NCBI RefSeq assembly: GCF_003339845.1 | Contig: NZ_PPTR01000002.1 | Span: 1-64,000 of the forward strand | Source of the DNA: Gordonibacter sp. 28C | Lineage (GTDB): Bacteria; Actinomycetota; Coriobacteriia; Coriobacteriales; Eggerthellaceae | Reading direction: 5' to 3' | DNA length: 64,000 nt | Shown here: positions 45,990 through 55,187 of the stretch, piece by piece | Layout of the letters: each line of letters begins with the position of its first letter | Numbering within the stretch: position 1 is the stretch's first letter | Position numbers and translations under genes: made by a program | The notes under the pieces: model-generated | Seen by the model: only the letters and a program-made list of their open reading frames with translations | Database searches by the model: none | What the model was told of the DNA's origin: nothing

Positions 45990-46910
45990 TCAGCAGGGCA
46001 CGAGCACGTCGAGCGCGTGCGGAACGACGTCGACGGCGTACTCGTCGGCCACGAGCGGCTCGCCGTCGATCTGCACGGGAGGGCGCTCGTCGAACCGCAC
46101 GCTGAGCGTGCGGACGCGGCGCAGCTCTATCTGCTCGAAGCCCGTGTGGCGGCCCCCTTTCGCCAGCAGGAACACGAGCACGGCCCGGCCCAAACCGAAC
46201 GGCGGATGCGCGATGCACACGTCGAGCAGACCGTCGTCGATGCGCGCGTCGGGGCAGATGCGGAAGCCGCCGCCGTAGGTGGAACCCACCTGCACGGCGA
46301 ACGTGAACGATTCGCCGTCGACGGGCGCGCCGCCGTCGAACGAGGCCGTGTAGCGGCGGCGGTCCAGGTGGTGCAGCAGCTGGTCCATGCCGCTGGCCAG
46401 ATAGAGGGCCGTGCCGGTCTTGCCCGTGCGCTTGCGCCGCTCCACCGTGTCGAGCGCGATGGCCGCGTCCACGCCGAACGAAAGCGTTTCCACGAAGAAC
46501 TCCCCGTTGCACCGACCCACGTCGGCAGGTTGCTTTGACGCCGCGAGCAGCTGGGCCGCGGCCTCGTCCACCGAGCGGGCCGACATGCCCAGCGTGCGCG
46601 CGTAGTCGTTGCCCGAGCCAACGGGCACGATGCCGAACGCCGGCCTATCCTCCCGCGGCAGGCGCATGAGCCCGTTCGCCGCCTCGTGGATGACGCCGTC
46701 GCCGCCGAGGGCGAGCACCGTGTCGTACGAACCCGCGCCCGCCGCCAGGTCGACCGCCCGCCCGGGCGCCTCGGTGAGCGCCACGTCGAGCGCGCCGTGG
46801 CCCAGAGCGGCGCCCAAGAGCTCGCCGGCGCGCCGCGCCGCGGCGGCCCCGTTGCCGTTCTGCGCCGTGGGGTTGGCTATGAGCAGCGTCTTTCCCAATG
46901 GGGTTGGCAT
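45990..46910 (-). CDS. Diacylglycerol/lipid kinase family protein (YegS/DgkB-like)
   Basis: A 306-residue kinase with the DAGK catalytic motif LALGGDGVIHEAANGL and the nucleotide-site GIVPVGSGNDYARTLG. It phosphorylates a lipid such as diacylglycerol on the inner membrane face, probably for phospholipid recycling. The start at MPTPLGKTLLIANPTAQ has AAAGGACC upstream; a much longer in-frame extension is not homologous. Downstream of the flavodiiron gene on the same strand, with a possible own -10 (TATAAT at 46986-46991). Confidence 0.9.
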   Translation of the reverse strand: MPTPLGKTLLIANPTAQNGNGAAAARRAGELLGAALGHGALDVALTEAPGRAVDLAAGAGSYDTVLALGGDGVIHEAANGLMRLPREDRPAFGIVPVGSGNDYARTLGMSARSVDEAAAQLLAASKQPADVGRCNGEFFVETLSFGVDAAIALDTVERRKRTGKTGTALYLASGMDQLLHHLDRRRYTASFDGGAPVDGESFTFAVQVGSTYGGGFRICPDARIDDGLLDVCIAHPPFGLGRAVLVFLLAKGGRHTGFEQIELRRVRTLSVRFDERPPVQIDGEPLVADEYAVDVVPHALDVLVPC

Positions 46911-47041
46911 GGCGGTCCTTTCGCTTCGCTCGACGGCGTCCGCGTTCTCGAGAAAGGGGCGGAGATCGCTGTGCGGATCGGCGTAATTATACCGTCTTAT
47001 ACCGCCCGGCACGGCGAACCCGCGCCAGACGCCCGGCGAGT

Positions 47042-48226
47042 TTACGCCCTCACGCCGCTCACGACAGCCTTTTGCAGCTCTTCGAGGCTGGCCGCGTCCT
47101 CGGTCCACTGGTGCGAGAGCGTGCCGAGGGCGAGGTCGAAACCGCACTTCCCCAGGACCTCGGCCACCTCGTCGGGACCGTTCGAGCCCCAACCGTACGA
47201 GCCGAACGGGATGCCCACGCGGCCCTCCCAGCCGGACTTCGGCGAAAGGCCCTTCAGGTAGCACAAAAACGCCGCCACCGTGGGCATCATGCCGTTGTTC
47301 AGCGTGGGCGAACCCACGGCCACGTACTTCGCCGACAGCACCTCGGTCATGATGTCGGATATGTGGTTCGCCTTGAGATCGAACATGCGCGCGGACACGC
47401 CGCACTCGATGAACGCTTCAAGTATCTCGTGGGCCATGGCCTCGGTGGTGTGCCACATGGAGTCGTAGACGACCACGGCGTAGTCGTCGGGGGAAAGCGA
47501 GCTCCAGCGCGCGTACGTTTCGAGTATCTCGGGCACGTGGCTGCGCCAGATCACGCCGTGGCTGGGCGCGATCATGTCGACGTCCAGGCCGCCGAGCGCC
47601 CCCAGCGCGCGCTGCACGTGGCGCGAGTAGGGCATGACGATGTTCGCGTAGTACTTCTTCGCCTGCGCGAGCACCTCGGGCAGGCCCACCTCGTCGTCGA
47701 AGTGCTTCGACGAGGCGTAGTGCTGGCCGAAGGCGTCGTTGGAGAACAGGATGCGGTCGGCGTCGGAGTACGTGACCATGTTGTCGGGCCAGTGCACCAT
47801 GACGGTCTGGGTGAACGTGAGCGTGCGCTTGCCGATGTCGAGCGTGTCGCCCGTCTTGACGGGCACGTAGCCGCGGTCGCCGTAGTGGGCCGCGAGGCCG
47901 TTCACCCCGTGCGGGGCGCTCGCGTAGATGCGCGCGTTCGGTGCGAGCTCGCAGACGGCGGGGATGGCGCCGGAGTGGTCCTGCTCCACGTGGTTCGCGA
48001 TCACGTACTCGATGCGCGCCGGATCCACCACCTCGCGCACGCGCTCGACAAGCTCGTCGGCGAACGCGGGCTTGCACGTGTCGATGAGCGTGGGATGCTC
48101 GTCCATGATGAGGTAGGCGTTGTACGTAGATCCCCTATCCGTCGTGTAGCCGTGGAAGTTCCGCTCGTTCCAATCGACGCCTCCGACCCAGTAGACGTCG
48201 GGCCTCACCTCAACCGCATGCAGCAT
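47042..48226 (-). CDS. fprA: Flavodiiron protein (A-type flavoprotein)
   Basis: A 394-residue enzyme with an N-terminal beta-lactamase-like diiron domain (ANHVEQDHSGAIP, the H-x-E-x-D-H motif near residue 82, and SPTLNNGMM in the flavodoxin part) followed by a flavodoxin domain from about residue 255 (VVVYDSMWHTTEAMA). Flavodiiron proteins reduce O2 to water or NO to N2O and protect anaerobes. No fused rubredoxin domain is seen, so a separate donor is required. GGAAGGAGC precedes the ATG. Confidence 0.94.
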   Translation of the reverse strand: MLHAVEVRPDVYWVGGVDWNERNFHGYTTDRGSTYNAYLIMDEHPTLIDTCKPAFADELVERVREVVDPARIEYVIANHVEQDHSGAIPAVCELAPNARIYASAPHGVNGLAAHYGDRGYVPVKTGDTLDIGKRTLTFTQTVMVHWPDNMVTYSDADRILFSNDAFGQHYASSKHFDDEVGLPEVLAQAKKYYANIVMPYSRHVQRALGALGGLDVDMIAPSHGVIWRSHVPEILETYARWSSLSPDDYAVVVYDSMWHTTEAMAHEILEAFIECGVSARMFDLKANHISDIMTEVLSAKYVAVGSPTLNNGMMPTVAAFLCYLKGLSPKSGWEGRVGIPFGSYGWGSNGPDEVAEVLGKCGFDLALGTLSHQWTEDAASLEELQKAVVSGVRA

Positions 48227-48487
48227 GATGCGCTCCTTCCTCGTGTTTCGGCCCAGTATAGCCGACGCGCACGGTCAGCCGGAAGCTGCGCGGGCAAATG
48301 ATAGCGAAAGAACCGCATTAGAGCGGCAGCGTCCCTCGTGCACGCATCGACGCTTCGACGATCCCCCCCCCCCCGAGGTTCAACCGACGCTCAACCCCGG
48401 CGGAATTGTCCAAGGCAATGGCACCGAGAGGGGTACAATGCGGGATGACGAGGGGAAACCAAGCGGAAGGCTCGACGGCTATCGACC
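48227..48487. other. Divergent region fprA / GGDEF-EAL with a poly-C tract
   Basis: It has a TATACT (48255-48260, minus) that may start fprA, a run of 12 cytosines at 48363-48374, and a TACAAT (48434-48439, plus) 49 bases before the GGDEF-EAL gene. No gene is seen. Confidence 0.45.
48363..48374. repeat. Homopolymer tract of 12 C
   Basis: Twelve consecutive C lie 60 bases upstream of the candidate -10 of the GGDEF-EAL gene. Such tracts can change length by slippage and alter promoter geometry. Confidence 0.9.
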
Positions 48488-50443
48488 ATGGAATGGAACG
48501 TATCGGCTGAAGTTATCGCCTTCATCATCGTGCTCATCATCTCCGTGTACTCGCGCAAGAGTCATGCGGTGCCCTCGCTGAAGAACCGCGTGTTCCGGCT
48601 GTGCCTGACCACCACGCTGGGGGCCATCGGCACGAACCTGGCCTCCACGCTCATGATCGCCTACGCGCCGTCCGAGCTGCTGCCGCTCACGTACTTCGTG
48701 ACCTTGCTGTACTTCGCACTGACGCCGCTGCTGGGCGCCGCGTACTTCTACTACGCCGTTGCCGTGGTGAGCGAGGCGCGGCCCGTGGGGCGCCTCTTCT
48801 CCGTCTTGAGCGCGCTGCCGTGCGCCGCGTACTTCCTGTTGGTGTTGGCGAACGTGCCCACAGGCTGCCTGTTCTCCTTCGGCGCGGCAGGCGCCTACCT
48901 GCAAGGGCCGTTCATCATCACCACGTACCTGGTGTTCTACTTCTACTGCGTGGCCTGCTTCGCGCTGGTCGTGTTCACGCGCGCGCCCATCGACCCCGTC
49001 ATCAAGCGCATTCTGGCCGTGTTCCCGCTCATCGCCGTGGTCGTGATAGCCGTGCAGCAGCTGTTCCCCACCTACCTGCTCTCGGGGTCGGCGGCGGCGT
49101 GCTCGCTGCTTATCATCTACCTGTACCTGCAGAACAAGCGTCTTTCAGTGGACCAGCTTACGGGCGCCTCGAACCGCCAGGAGTTCCTATCAATGGTGTC
49201 CATCATGGACGAGAAGGCCCAGCCGTTCACCGCGGCGCTCGTGTCGGTGTCGAACTTCAAGTTCATCAACGACAAGTTCGGCCACGAGAACGGCGACCGG
49301 TTCCTGCGCGAGTTCTCATCGTATCTCGAGTCGATGGGCGAAGCGCGGCTCTACCGCTACAGCGGCGACCAGTTCGCCCTCATCGTGAACGACGCCGGCG
49401 ACGCCGCCGGTCGGAGCGAGAACGACGGCACCGCGGCCTTGCTTGCGCCGCTCAGGCAGCGCCTCGAGGAGCCTTGGCACATCGGCGGGCACTCCTACAC
49501 GGTAGGGGCCGCCATCGGAGCCGTGAGCTATCCCGCCATCGCGCGCACGCCCGGCGACGTGGTGGCCGCGCTGGAGTACGCCACGGTGAAGTCGAAAAGC
49601 CTGGGACCGAACATGCCGTGCATCTGCACGCCCGGCATGATGGAGGCCATCCACCGGCGTAGCGCCATCGCCGACGTCGTTCGCCGAGCGACGGAAAGCG
49701 GCGGGTTCTCCATGAACCTGCAACCCGTCTGGTCCGAAAGCGAGCAGCGGTTCGTGGCAGCCGAGGCGCTGTGCCGTCTGACAGACGACGAGATGGGGTC
49801 CATCCCTCCCGACGAGTTCATTCCCATCGCCGAGCAGATCGGCGTCATCGCGGACATCACCCACTTCATGCTCGACCAAACCTGCGCGTTCATCCGCTCC
49901 TATCGCGACGAGCACCCGAGCACGGCGTTCCGCGGCGTGTCGGTGAACTTCTCGTCGGTGCAGTTCATCCAAGACGACCTGGCTGAATCGGTGTTGGCCG
50001 TGGTGGAGCGGCACGGCATTCCCGCATCGTGTTTGCGCATCGAGGTAACGGAAAGTGCCATCATCGCCAACCCCGACGCCGTGCGCGCCTTCATGGAAGA
50101 CATGCACGCCCACGGGGTGCGCTTCTATCTGGACGACTTCGGCACCGGGTACTCGAACATCTCCATGATGCTGGAGCTGCCGTTCGACGTGGTGAAGCTG
50201 GACAAGAGCATTCTGTGGTCCGTAACGGAAGACGAGCACCTCACCGAGTTCTTCGGGCTGCTCACGTCCGGCTTCGCCGCCATGGGCTCGCAGGTGCTCT
50301 CCGAAGGCGTGGAAACGCAGGAACAGCGCGTCTTCCTGAACGAATGCGGGTGCGACCTCATGCAGGGCTACCTGTTCTCGCGCCCGCTGGCTCCGGAGAA
50401 GGCCGCCGCCGTCATCGCCGCGAGCGAGGAGAAGGCGCGCTGA
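48488..50443 (+). CDS. Membrane GGDEF-EAL protein, probable c-di-GMP phosphodiesterase
   Basis: The 651-residue protein has about seven N-terminal helices (residues 5-215), a GGDEF domain (LTGASNRQEFL at its start) and an EAL domain. The GGDEF signature is degenerate (SGDQF), so cyclase activity is unlikely. The EAL domain keeps AEALCRL, the metal ligands in NFSSVQF and EVTESAI, DDFGTGYS, KLDKSIL and EGVETQEQ, so it probably hydrolyses c-di-GMP, with GGDEF as a GTP sensor. No strong ribosome-binding site is seen; GGAAGG is 17 bases upstream. Confidence 0.9.
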   Translation: MEWNVSAEVIAFIIVLIISVYSRKSHAVPSLKNRVFRLCLTTTLGAIGTNLASTLMIAYAPSELLPLTYFVTLLYFALTPLLGAAYFYYAVAVVSEARPVGRLFSVLSALPCAAYFLLVLANVPTGCLFSFGAAGAYLQGPFIITTYLVFYFYCVACFALVVFTRAPIDPVIKRILAVFPLIAVVVIAVQQLFPTYLLSGSAAACSLLIIYLYLQNKRLSVDQLTGASNRQEFLSMVSIMDEKAQPFTAALVSVSNFKFINDKFGHENGDRFLREFSSYLESMGEARLYRYSGDQFALIVNDAGDAAGRSENDGTAALLAPLRQRLEEPWHIGGHSYTVGAAIGAVSYPAIARTPGDVVAALEYATVKSKSLGPNMPCICTPGMMEAIHRRSAIADVVRRATESGGFSMNLQPVWSESEQRFVAAEALCRLTDDEMGSIPPDEFIPIAEQIGVIADITHFMLDQTCAFIRSYRDEHPSTAFRGVSVNFSSVQFIQDDLAESVLAVVERHGIPASCLRIEVTESAIIANPDAVRAFMEDMHAHGVRFYLDDFGTGYSNISMMLELPFDVVKLDKSILWSVTEDEHLTEFFGLLTSGFAAMGSQVLSEGVETQEQRVFLNECGCDLMQGYLFSRPLAPEKAAAVIAASEEKAR

Positions 50444-50541
50444 CGAGCGACGCCGAGACGAAGCCCCTCCTGCCTGGTTCCACGACCTGACGCGCACCCC
50501 GTGCCGACCCTATCCGCGCAGCGCCCCTCCGCCGCATCGTC

Positions 50542-51246
50542 CTACGCCCCGCGCGAGTAAGGGCAGCGGGCGCCGATGCATTCGGCGTTGCGGGCGGCGA
50601 ACGCGCAGACGATGCGCTCGGGCAGCTCCATGCGCACGCCCAGCACCTCGGCGGTGTAGCCCACGCTTGTCTGGATGGCCGCGAACGACGTGCGCTTGCA
50701 GCAGCGCGGGCCGCCGATCTCGGCCAAGCATCCCAGGATGCGGGCCGTGAGCCCCTGCGCCTGCGCCCATGGCTCCGCGGTCAGGGGCGTCGAGCCCGTG
50801 ACGATGCTCAGGTACATGCCGGCGCTCACGGCCGCGCCGCACGCGCCCCAGAAGCCGCAGACGCCGCCGGGCACGTTCAGGCTGCGCTCGCGTAGCTCGG
50901 CGAGCGCGCGGTCGAGGTCGATCTCGCCGCCGGCGTTGCGGTACGCGGCGAGCAGCGCCGCGCCCACCAGCGTGTGGTGCTCGGGGCCGTTGGGGTAGAT
51001 CGCCTTGTCGGCCATGAGGTCCTGCGCGATTTCGATAGGGTTGCGGGAGTCCGTGGAAGCGCAGCGGGCCATGACCAGGTCGACGCCCTCTTTGCGATGG
51101 CAGGCGTCGCACACGTAGTGGCCCTCCCGGCAGACCGCGTGCGCCGCCTCGCGCTTGCCGCAGATGGCGCAAGCCACCTCCCGAGCCTCCTCGAAGTACT
51201 GCAGCGGCTCTCCGCAGACCAGGCACGACGCCTTAACGGTGGACAT
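50542..51246 (-). CDS. DUF5714-like cysteine-rich protein
   Basis: A 234-residue protein with an N-terminal zinc-finger-like region (CLVCG, CAICG, C-x6-YVCDAC) and a helical domain with a conserved GGVCGFWGACGAAVS and IGGPRCCKR. The layout matches what I recall as DUF5714, found in anaerobes and sometimes near cofactor enzymes. Function is unknown. GGAGAGGTCCC lies before the ATG. It converges with the GGDEF-EAL gene and is divergent from the PucR regulator. Confidence 0.75.
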   Translation of the reverse strand: MSTVKASCLVCGEPLQYFEEAREVACAICGKREAAHAVCREGHYVCDACHRKEGVDLVMARCASTDSRNPIEIAQDLMADKAIYPNGPEHHTLVGAALLAAYRNAGGEIDLDRALAELRERSLNVPGGVCGFWGACGAAVSAGMYLSIVTGSTPLTAEPWAQAQGLTARILGCLAEIGGPRCCKRTSFAAIQTSVGYTAEVLGVRMELPERIVCAFAARNAECIGARCPYSRGA

Positions 51247-51439
51247 GGGACCTCTCCTTTTCCCGAACAGTCAGTCACCCTGCTTGTCCATGAAGCTTCC
51301 CCTCATGATTAATATAGTTTATCACCATGTAAGAAGCATCAAACAGGAAGGACCGGGCGCGAAGGCTTCTCCTGCTATACTATCGGGTATATCCGAAGCC
51401 CGACGCGGCTCCGATCGTCACATTTGAATGGGGGTTCAT

Positions 51440-53140
51440 GTGGCATCCCAAGATTTTGGAGAAAGCGTTTTCCTAGCGCCCACTGGCGGAAGCAGCCTAC
51501 CGTCGGTCACGCTGCCCATGCTGGTTGATTTTCTGGCCGATTGCGAGGTGCTGCATCGACCAGCTGCAGTGCGGCGCACGTTCCGCTGGTTCGCTGCCGT
51601 TTCTCGCGAAAGCTCGACGAGTTCCGCACCCGAAGACGTGGGCGACGCCCACCTTCTTTTCGTGTGCCGCGCCGGCAACGCGGCCGACCTGCTTCGTGAC
51701 AAGCCGGCCGCTTTTGCCGTCGTGCTCGTGGCGGACGACGAAAAGCTCCCTTTGGATATAGAAGACGTGGCGGATCGCCTGATAGCCGTGCGTCAGCGCG
51801 ACCGGTTCTCCTACTTCATCTTTCTGCTGCAGTCGTATTTCATGCACCTATTGGTTTGGGAGAACGAGCTCGACCGCATAGTCATGCGCCAGGGCACGCT
51901 CACCGAGCTGCTGGACGCGAGCACGCCAGTCATGAAGAACTTCCTCTTCGTAAGCGACAACTCCTTCAACGTCATCGCCCGCACGACCTCTGTCGAACCG
52001 CCCGATGACCTGCACCGCCGCATCATGGACACCGGCTGCCTCACCCCGCAGATGATAGCCGAGAAGCGCCAGCGCCTGCCCGAGAAGAAGTTTTACGCCA
52101 AAGAACCCTCTGACCTCACGCCGTATGCGCGTCTTTCCCACCCCATATACCTGAACCACACGTACTTCGGATCGCTGTCCATGTCGTGCTGCAACCTTCC
52201 GCTCACCGAAGGGCTCAAGGACCTGTTCTCCATCCTCATGCGGCACGCCATGCCGATGTTCGAGCGCCTGTGGCGCTCCCAGGTGAAGCTGAACATCCCC
52301 CACTACTTCTTCTTCGCGAAGATGCTCGAGCATGCGCCCGCGACGGACGAGTACGTGCGCGCGCAGCTCGCCCTGGCGGCGCTCGACGAGCAAACCCAGT
52401 TCAAACTCGTCGTGCTCGAGATCGACGAGGGCACCGAACCCGAGCGCGCGGCGCTCGTCACCCGGGCGGCCGCCTTCCTCAACCAAGGCTGCGCGTTCTG
52501 CTTCGCCTACCAGACCGACGTGCTCGCACTGCTCTACGCACCGCCGAGCGACGCCCGGCTCTCGCATCGAAAAACCGTCGACGAATTGGAAGAGCGCGTG
52601 TTCGAACCCTACGGAGTGGTGAGCGGCGTCTCCGGCATATTCGAGCGCATCACCGACCTCGACCTGGCCTACCGGCAGGCGAAGCTGGCGCTGGGTCTGA
52701 AGAACACCATCGAAAGCGAGCTGTTCGCCGCCGACGAGGGAACGTGCAAGGGCGTGTACCTGTTCGACGACGCGTTGCTGTACTTCCTCGTGGACCCCAC
52801 CGGCAAGGACGAGCGCTTCATGCGCTTCTGCTTCGCGCACACCATGCTGCAGAAGATATACCGCGAAGACCAAGAGAACGACACGAACTACCTCGCGCTG
52901 TTCTGGTTCTACCTGCATAGCGAGCGCAACGCGACGGCGGTGGCGCAACGGCTGCACATGCACCGCAACACCGTGCTCTACCACATCGACAAGATACAGA
53001 AGCGGTTCGATTTCGATTTGTCCACGAAAAGCGCTCGCGACCGCATGCTGCTCGATTTCAAGGTGTTCTTCCTCACCACCAGCCATGAGTCCATCGAGCA
53101 GGTGTTCGCCGAGGCGCACGGCGGCGCCAAAGGCGACTAA
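51440..53140 (+). CDS. PucR-family transcriptional regulator
   Basis: A 566-residue protein with a C-terminal PucR-type HTH (YLHSERNATAVAQRLHMHRN followed by TVLYHIDKIQKRFDF), a GGDEF-like/PucR middle domain and an N-terminal sensory part. Members usually activate genes for aromatic, purine or sugar-acid use. A GTG at 51440 with GGGGG six bases upstream is preferred; an ATG at 51428 in the same frame has no ribosome-binding site. Its stop overlaps by 4 bases the stop of the cassette 5 zinc-ribbon gene, so cassette 5 is the likeliest target. Confidence 0.88.
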   Translation: MASQDFGESVFLAPTGGSSLPSVTLPMLVDFLADCEVLHRPAAVRRTFRWFAAVSRESSTSSAPEDVGDAHLLFVCRAGNAADLLRDKPAAFAVVLVADDEKLPLDIEDVADRLIAVRQRDRFSYFIFLLQSYFMHLLVWENELDRIVMRQGTLTELLDASTPVMKNFLFVSDNSFNVIARTTSVEPPDDLHRRIMDTGCLTPQMIAEKRQRLPEKKFYAKEPSDLTPYARLSHPIYLNHTYFGSLSMSCCNLPLTEGLKDLFSILMRHAMPMFERLWRSQVKLNIPHYFFFAKMLEHAPATDEYVRAQLALAALDEQTQFKLVVLEIDEGTEPERAALVTRAAAFLNQGCAFCFAYQTDVLALLYAPPSDARLSHRKTVDELEERVFEPYGVVSGVSGIFERITDLDLAYRQAKLALGLKNTIESELFAADEGTCKGVYLFDDALLYFLVDPTGKDERFMRFCFAHTMLQKIYREDQENDTNYLALFWFYLHSERNATAVAQRLHMHRNTVLYHIDKIQKRFDFDLSTKSARDRMLLDFKVFFLTTSHESIEQVFAEAHGGAKGD

Positions 53141-53337
53141 CGGCGTTTTCGCAAGACCGCTCCCGGAGCAAGCCCCTCCCCGCCCGTCTGCAACGCGAGC
53201 GAGGCGCCGCAGTCCGCACAGGCGTTTGAGCCCGGCTCGTTCACGTGGCCGCAGGAAGGGCAGCGGCGCACGAGGATGGCGGGGGGCTTCTCGCCGCGAC
53301 AGCGGCCGCAGTTCATGCAGTAGTGGCAGTTCCCCAT
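53137..53337 (-). CDS. Small cysteine-rich zinc-ribbon protein (family copy 5)
   Basis: A 66-residue protein with MGNCHYCMNCGRC (cysteines 4, 7, 10, 13) and a zinc ribbon of CPSCG and CADCG, ending in a short basic tail. AGAGGG seven bases before the ATG at 53337 favours it over an ATG six codons earlier. It is the last gene of cassette 5, separated from the MFS gene by a hairpin. Confidence 0.75.
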   Translation of the reverse strand: MGNCHYCMNCGRCRGEKPPAILVRRCPSCGHVNEPGSNACADCGASLALQTGGEGLAPGAVLRKRR

Positions 53338-53374
53338 GCGCAAGCCCTCTTTCATTTCCGATTCAACCCATAGG

Positions 53375-53408
53375 CAAGGGGCCGTACCACCCTTGGCACG
53401 GCCCCTTG
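53375..53408 (-). other. Hairpin between MFS and zinc-ribbon genes, cassette 5
   Basis: CAAGGGGCCGT (53375-53385) pairs with ACGGCCCCTTG (53398-53408) with some pairing inside the loop. Without a U-tract it may attenuate expression of the zinc-ribbon gene. Confidence 0.5.
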
Positions 53409-53418
53409 AAACGAACGG

Positions 53419-54693
53419 CTACTTCGCAGGCTTCGCCCGGGAAGCGGCCGTCCCCTCGTCGGCTATCTTCCTGCCGACGGAGCTGCGCACGTTCGGAAAC
53501 AGGAACAACGACAGCACAGCCACGACGCACAGCACGGCCGTCGCAACGTAGACGCCCTGGTAGTACGGCACGCCGTCCACCGCGCCCGTAGCCGCAATGG
53601 CGATAGGCGAGATGATGTAGGACGCGATGAGGAACATGCCGAAGTTCTGGAACGTCGCCTGGATGCCGCCCACCACGCCGTAGTGCTCGGGCTTCACGCT
53701 GGGAAGCAACGTGGGGAGCATCTTCGTGAACGGCATGACCGACGCCATGAGGACGGGTTGGATACAGAACAGCACCCACGTGATCGGCCCGTACGGCAGG
53801 AAGAACGCGACCGCGAAACACACGGCCGTGCCCGCCAGGCAGATGATGAAGGGGGCACGCAGGTTCTTGAACAGCTTCGCGAACACCACGGGCAGCGCCA
53901 TAGAGGCGACGCAGGCGATGACCGTGTTCAACGTGGACAAATCGCCCGCCACGGCCGTGAGGCTCGGGTCGCCCATGAGCGTGGTGACGGCGGCCACCAT
54001 GTAGGAGCCGTTCACATTCGTCATGCCGAACACGAGGAACGCCACGATGGCGACGGCCCACACGTGCCAGTTCCTCACCACCACGCGCAGGTACTGGCCC
54101 ACCGGCTCGCTCGACCGATGCTCGCCGTCGGGATGCTTGCGGTACACCGCGAACCACGCGATAACGCCCACGCACATGAGGCCGAAGCTGAACCACCAAG
54201 CGTCCTGGATAGCGCTCACGCGGGACCCGAACCAGATGGCCAGCGCGGCGCCGGCCGACATGCCGGCGGTGTACACGCCCATGGCGAACGAGTTCGCCGT
54301 ACCGGGGAACCACAGGCGCAGCAGCTTGGCGGAGTTGGCGTTGAGCGCCGCCACGCCCATGCCCATGAAGAAGCTCGAGGCGAACAGCATCCAGTAATCG
54401 CCCGAGAAGCAACGCGCAAGCGCGCCCAGAAGCGAGACGATGAAGGCCGCCGCGAACACCTTGCCCAAGCCGATGCGATCCGCGAACACGCCGCCGGCCA
54501 TGCAGAACAGCACACCCGAGAAATACGGGATGGACATGATCATGGAGAACATCATGGGCTCGCACTGGTACTCCTGCATCACGAGTATGGCCGCCCCGCC
54601 TGGCACGATAAACGAGAACTGCAAGCTCACGAGCAAGACGGTCATGCCGATAAGGATGGCCCACCGCCATGGGTAAAGCTTTTCCTCTTGCAT
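53419..54693 (-). CDS. Cassette 5 MFS transporter
   Basis: A 424-residue, twelve-helix major facilitator of a different lineage from those of cassettes 1 and 3. Loop motif FADRIGLGKVFAAAF (motif A) is clear near residue 75. AAGGAGGTATCC, a near-perfect ribosome-binding site, precedes the ATG at 54693. It should import or exchange the cassette 5 substrate. Confidence 0.9.
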   Translation of the reverse strand: MQEEKLYPWRWAILIGMTVLLVSLQFSFIVPGGAAILVMQEYQCEPMMFSMIMSIPYFSGVLFCMAGGVFADRIGLGKVFAAAFIVSLLGALARCFSGDYWMLFASSFFMGMGVAALNANSAKLLRLWFPGTANSFAMGVYTAGMSAGAALAIWFGSRVSAIQDAWWFSFGLMCVGVIAWFAVYRKHPDGEHRSSEPVGQYLRVVVRNWHVWAVAIVAFLVFGMTNVNGSYMVAAVTTLMGDPSLTAVAGDLSTLNTVIACVASMALPVVFAKLFKNLRAPFIICLAGTAVCFAVAFFLPYGPITWVLFCIQPVLMASVMPFTKMLPTLLPSVKPEHYGVVGGIQATFQNFGMFLIASYIISPIAIAATGAVDGVPYYQGVYVATAVLCVVAVLSLFLFPNVRSSVGRKIADEGTAASRAKPAK

Positions 54694-54789
54694 TGGATAC
54701 CTCCTTGTTTGCAAATCCCCTGAAATCCGCGCAAACGGCTCCAGCCGACCTCGCCGGGCCAGCCTGAACCGAGAACGCGGAACATCCGC

Positions 54790-54817
54790 GCTCCCCGGAC
54801 CCAACAGCCCAGGGAGC
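54790..54817 (-). other. Hairpin after ferredoxin gene, cassette 5
   Basis: GCTCCC (54790-54795) pairs with GGGAGC (54812-54817), extended by two pairs past a mismatch. Weaker than its counterparts but at the same position, 11 bases past the ferredoxin stop. Confidence 0.4.
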
Positions 54818-54827
54818 TCGGAACATG

Positions 54828-55175
54828 TTACTTAGCGAAGATCACCATCTTGTCCTTCGCGGCCAGCTTGGCCTTCGCGGCCAACTCCTCGAGCGGACCG
54901 TAGACCATGACGCCTGCCTGGCAATGGTGCACGCAGGTGGGCAGCTTGCCGGCCTCCACGCGCGCGGCGCACAGGTCGCACAGGTGCGTGGGCACGGGCA
55001 GATAGTCGTACTCCCACACGCCGTCCGAACACGCGCGCGGGCCGTCCTGCAGGATCTTGATGCCGAAGTCGCCCTTGGGCAGGTCGTGCTCCTTCTTGCA
55101 GGCCACCTCGCAGGCATGGCAGCCCGAGCAGTACTGGTAGTCGATCAGAAGACCGTATTGTCCCTTTTCAGTCAT
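54828..55175 (-). CDS. Cassette 5 ferredoxin-like electron-transfer subunit
   Basis: A 115-residue protein with CSGCHACEVAC and CDLC-x11-C-x3-C, two predicted [4Fe-4S] clusters. The extra QAxC cysteine is absent (QAGV). It begins 12 bases after the catalytic stop. Confidence 0.9.
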   Translation of the reverse strand: MTEKGQYGLLIDYQYCSGCHACEVACKKEHDLPKGDFGIKILQDGPRACSDGVWEYDYLPVPTHLCDLCAARVEAGKLPTCVHHCQAGVMVYGPLEELAAKAKLAAKDKMVIFAK

Positions 55176-55187
55176 TGGTTTCCCCCT

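Noticed and set aside
46911-47405. N-terminal extension of the lipid kinase
   Set aside because: It overlaps the end of fprA in another frame and has no homology-like sequence; MPTPLGKTLLIANP is the normal family start.
48227-48487. c-di-GMP riboswitch upstream of the GGDEF-EAL gene
   Set aside because: I looked for the conserved core of this class and did not see it; only the poly-C tract and a possible -10 are present.
48225-48581. 118-residue plus-strand frame spanning the poly-C tract
   Set aside because: It has no ribosome-binding site, reads through the GGDEF-EAL start in another frame and looks like random high-GC sequence.
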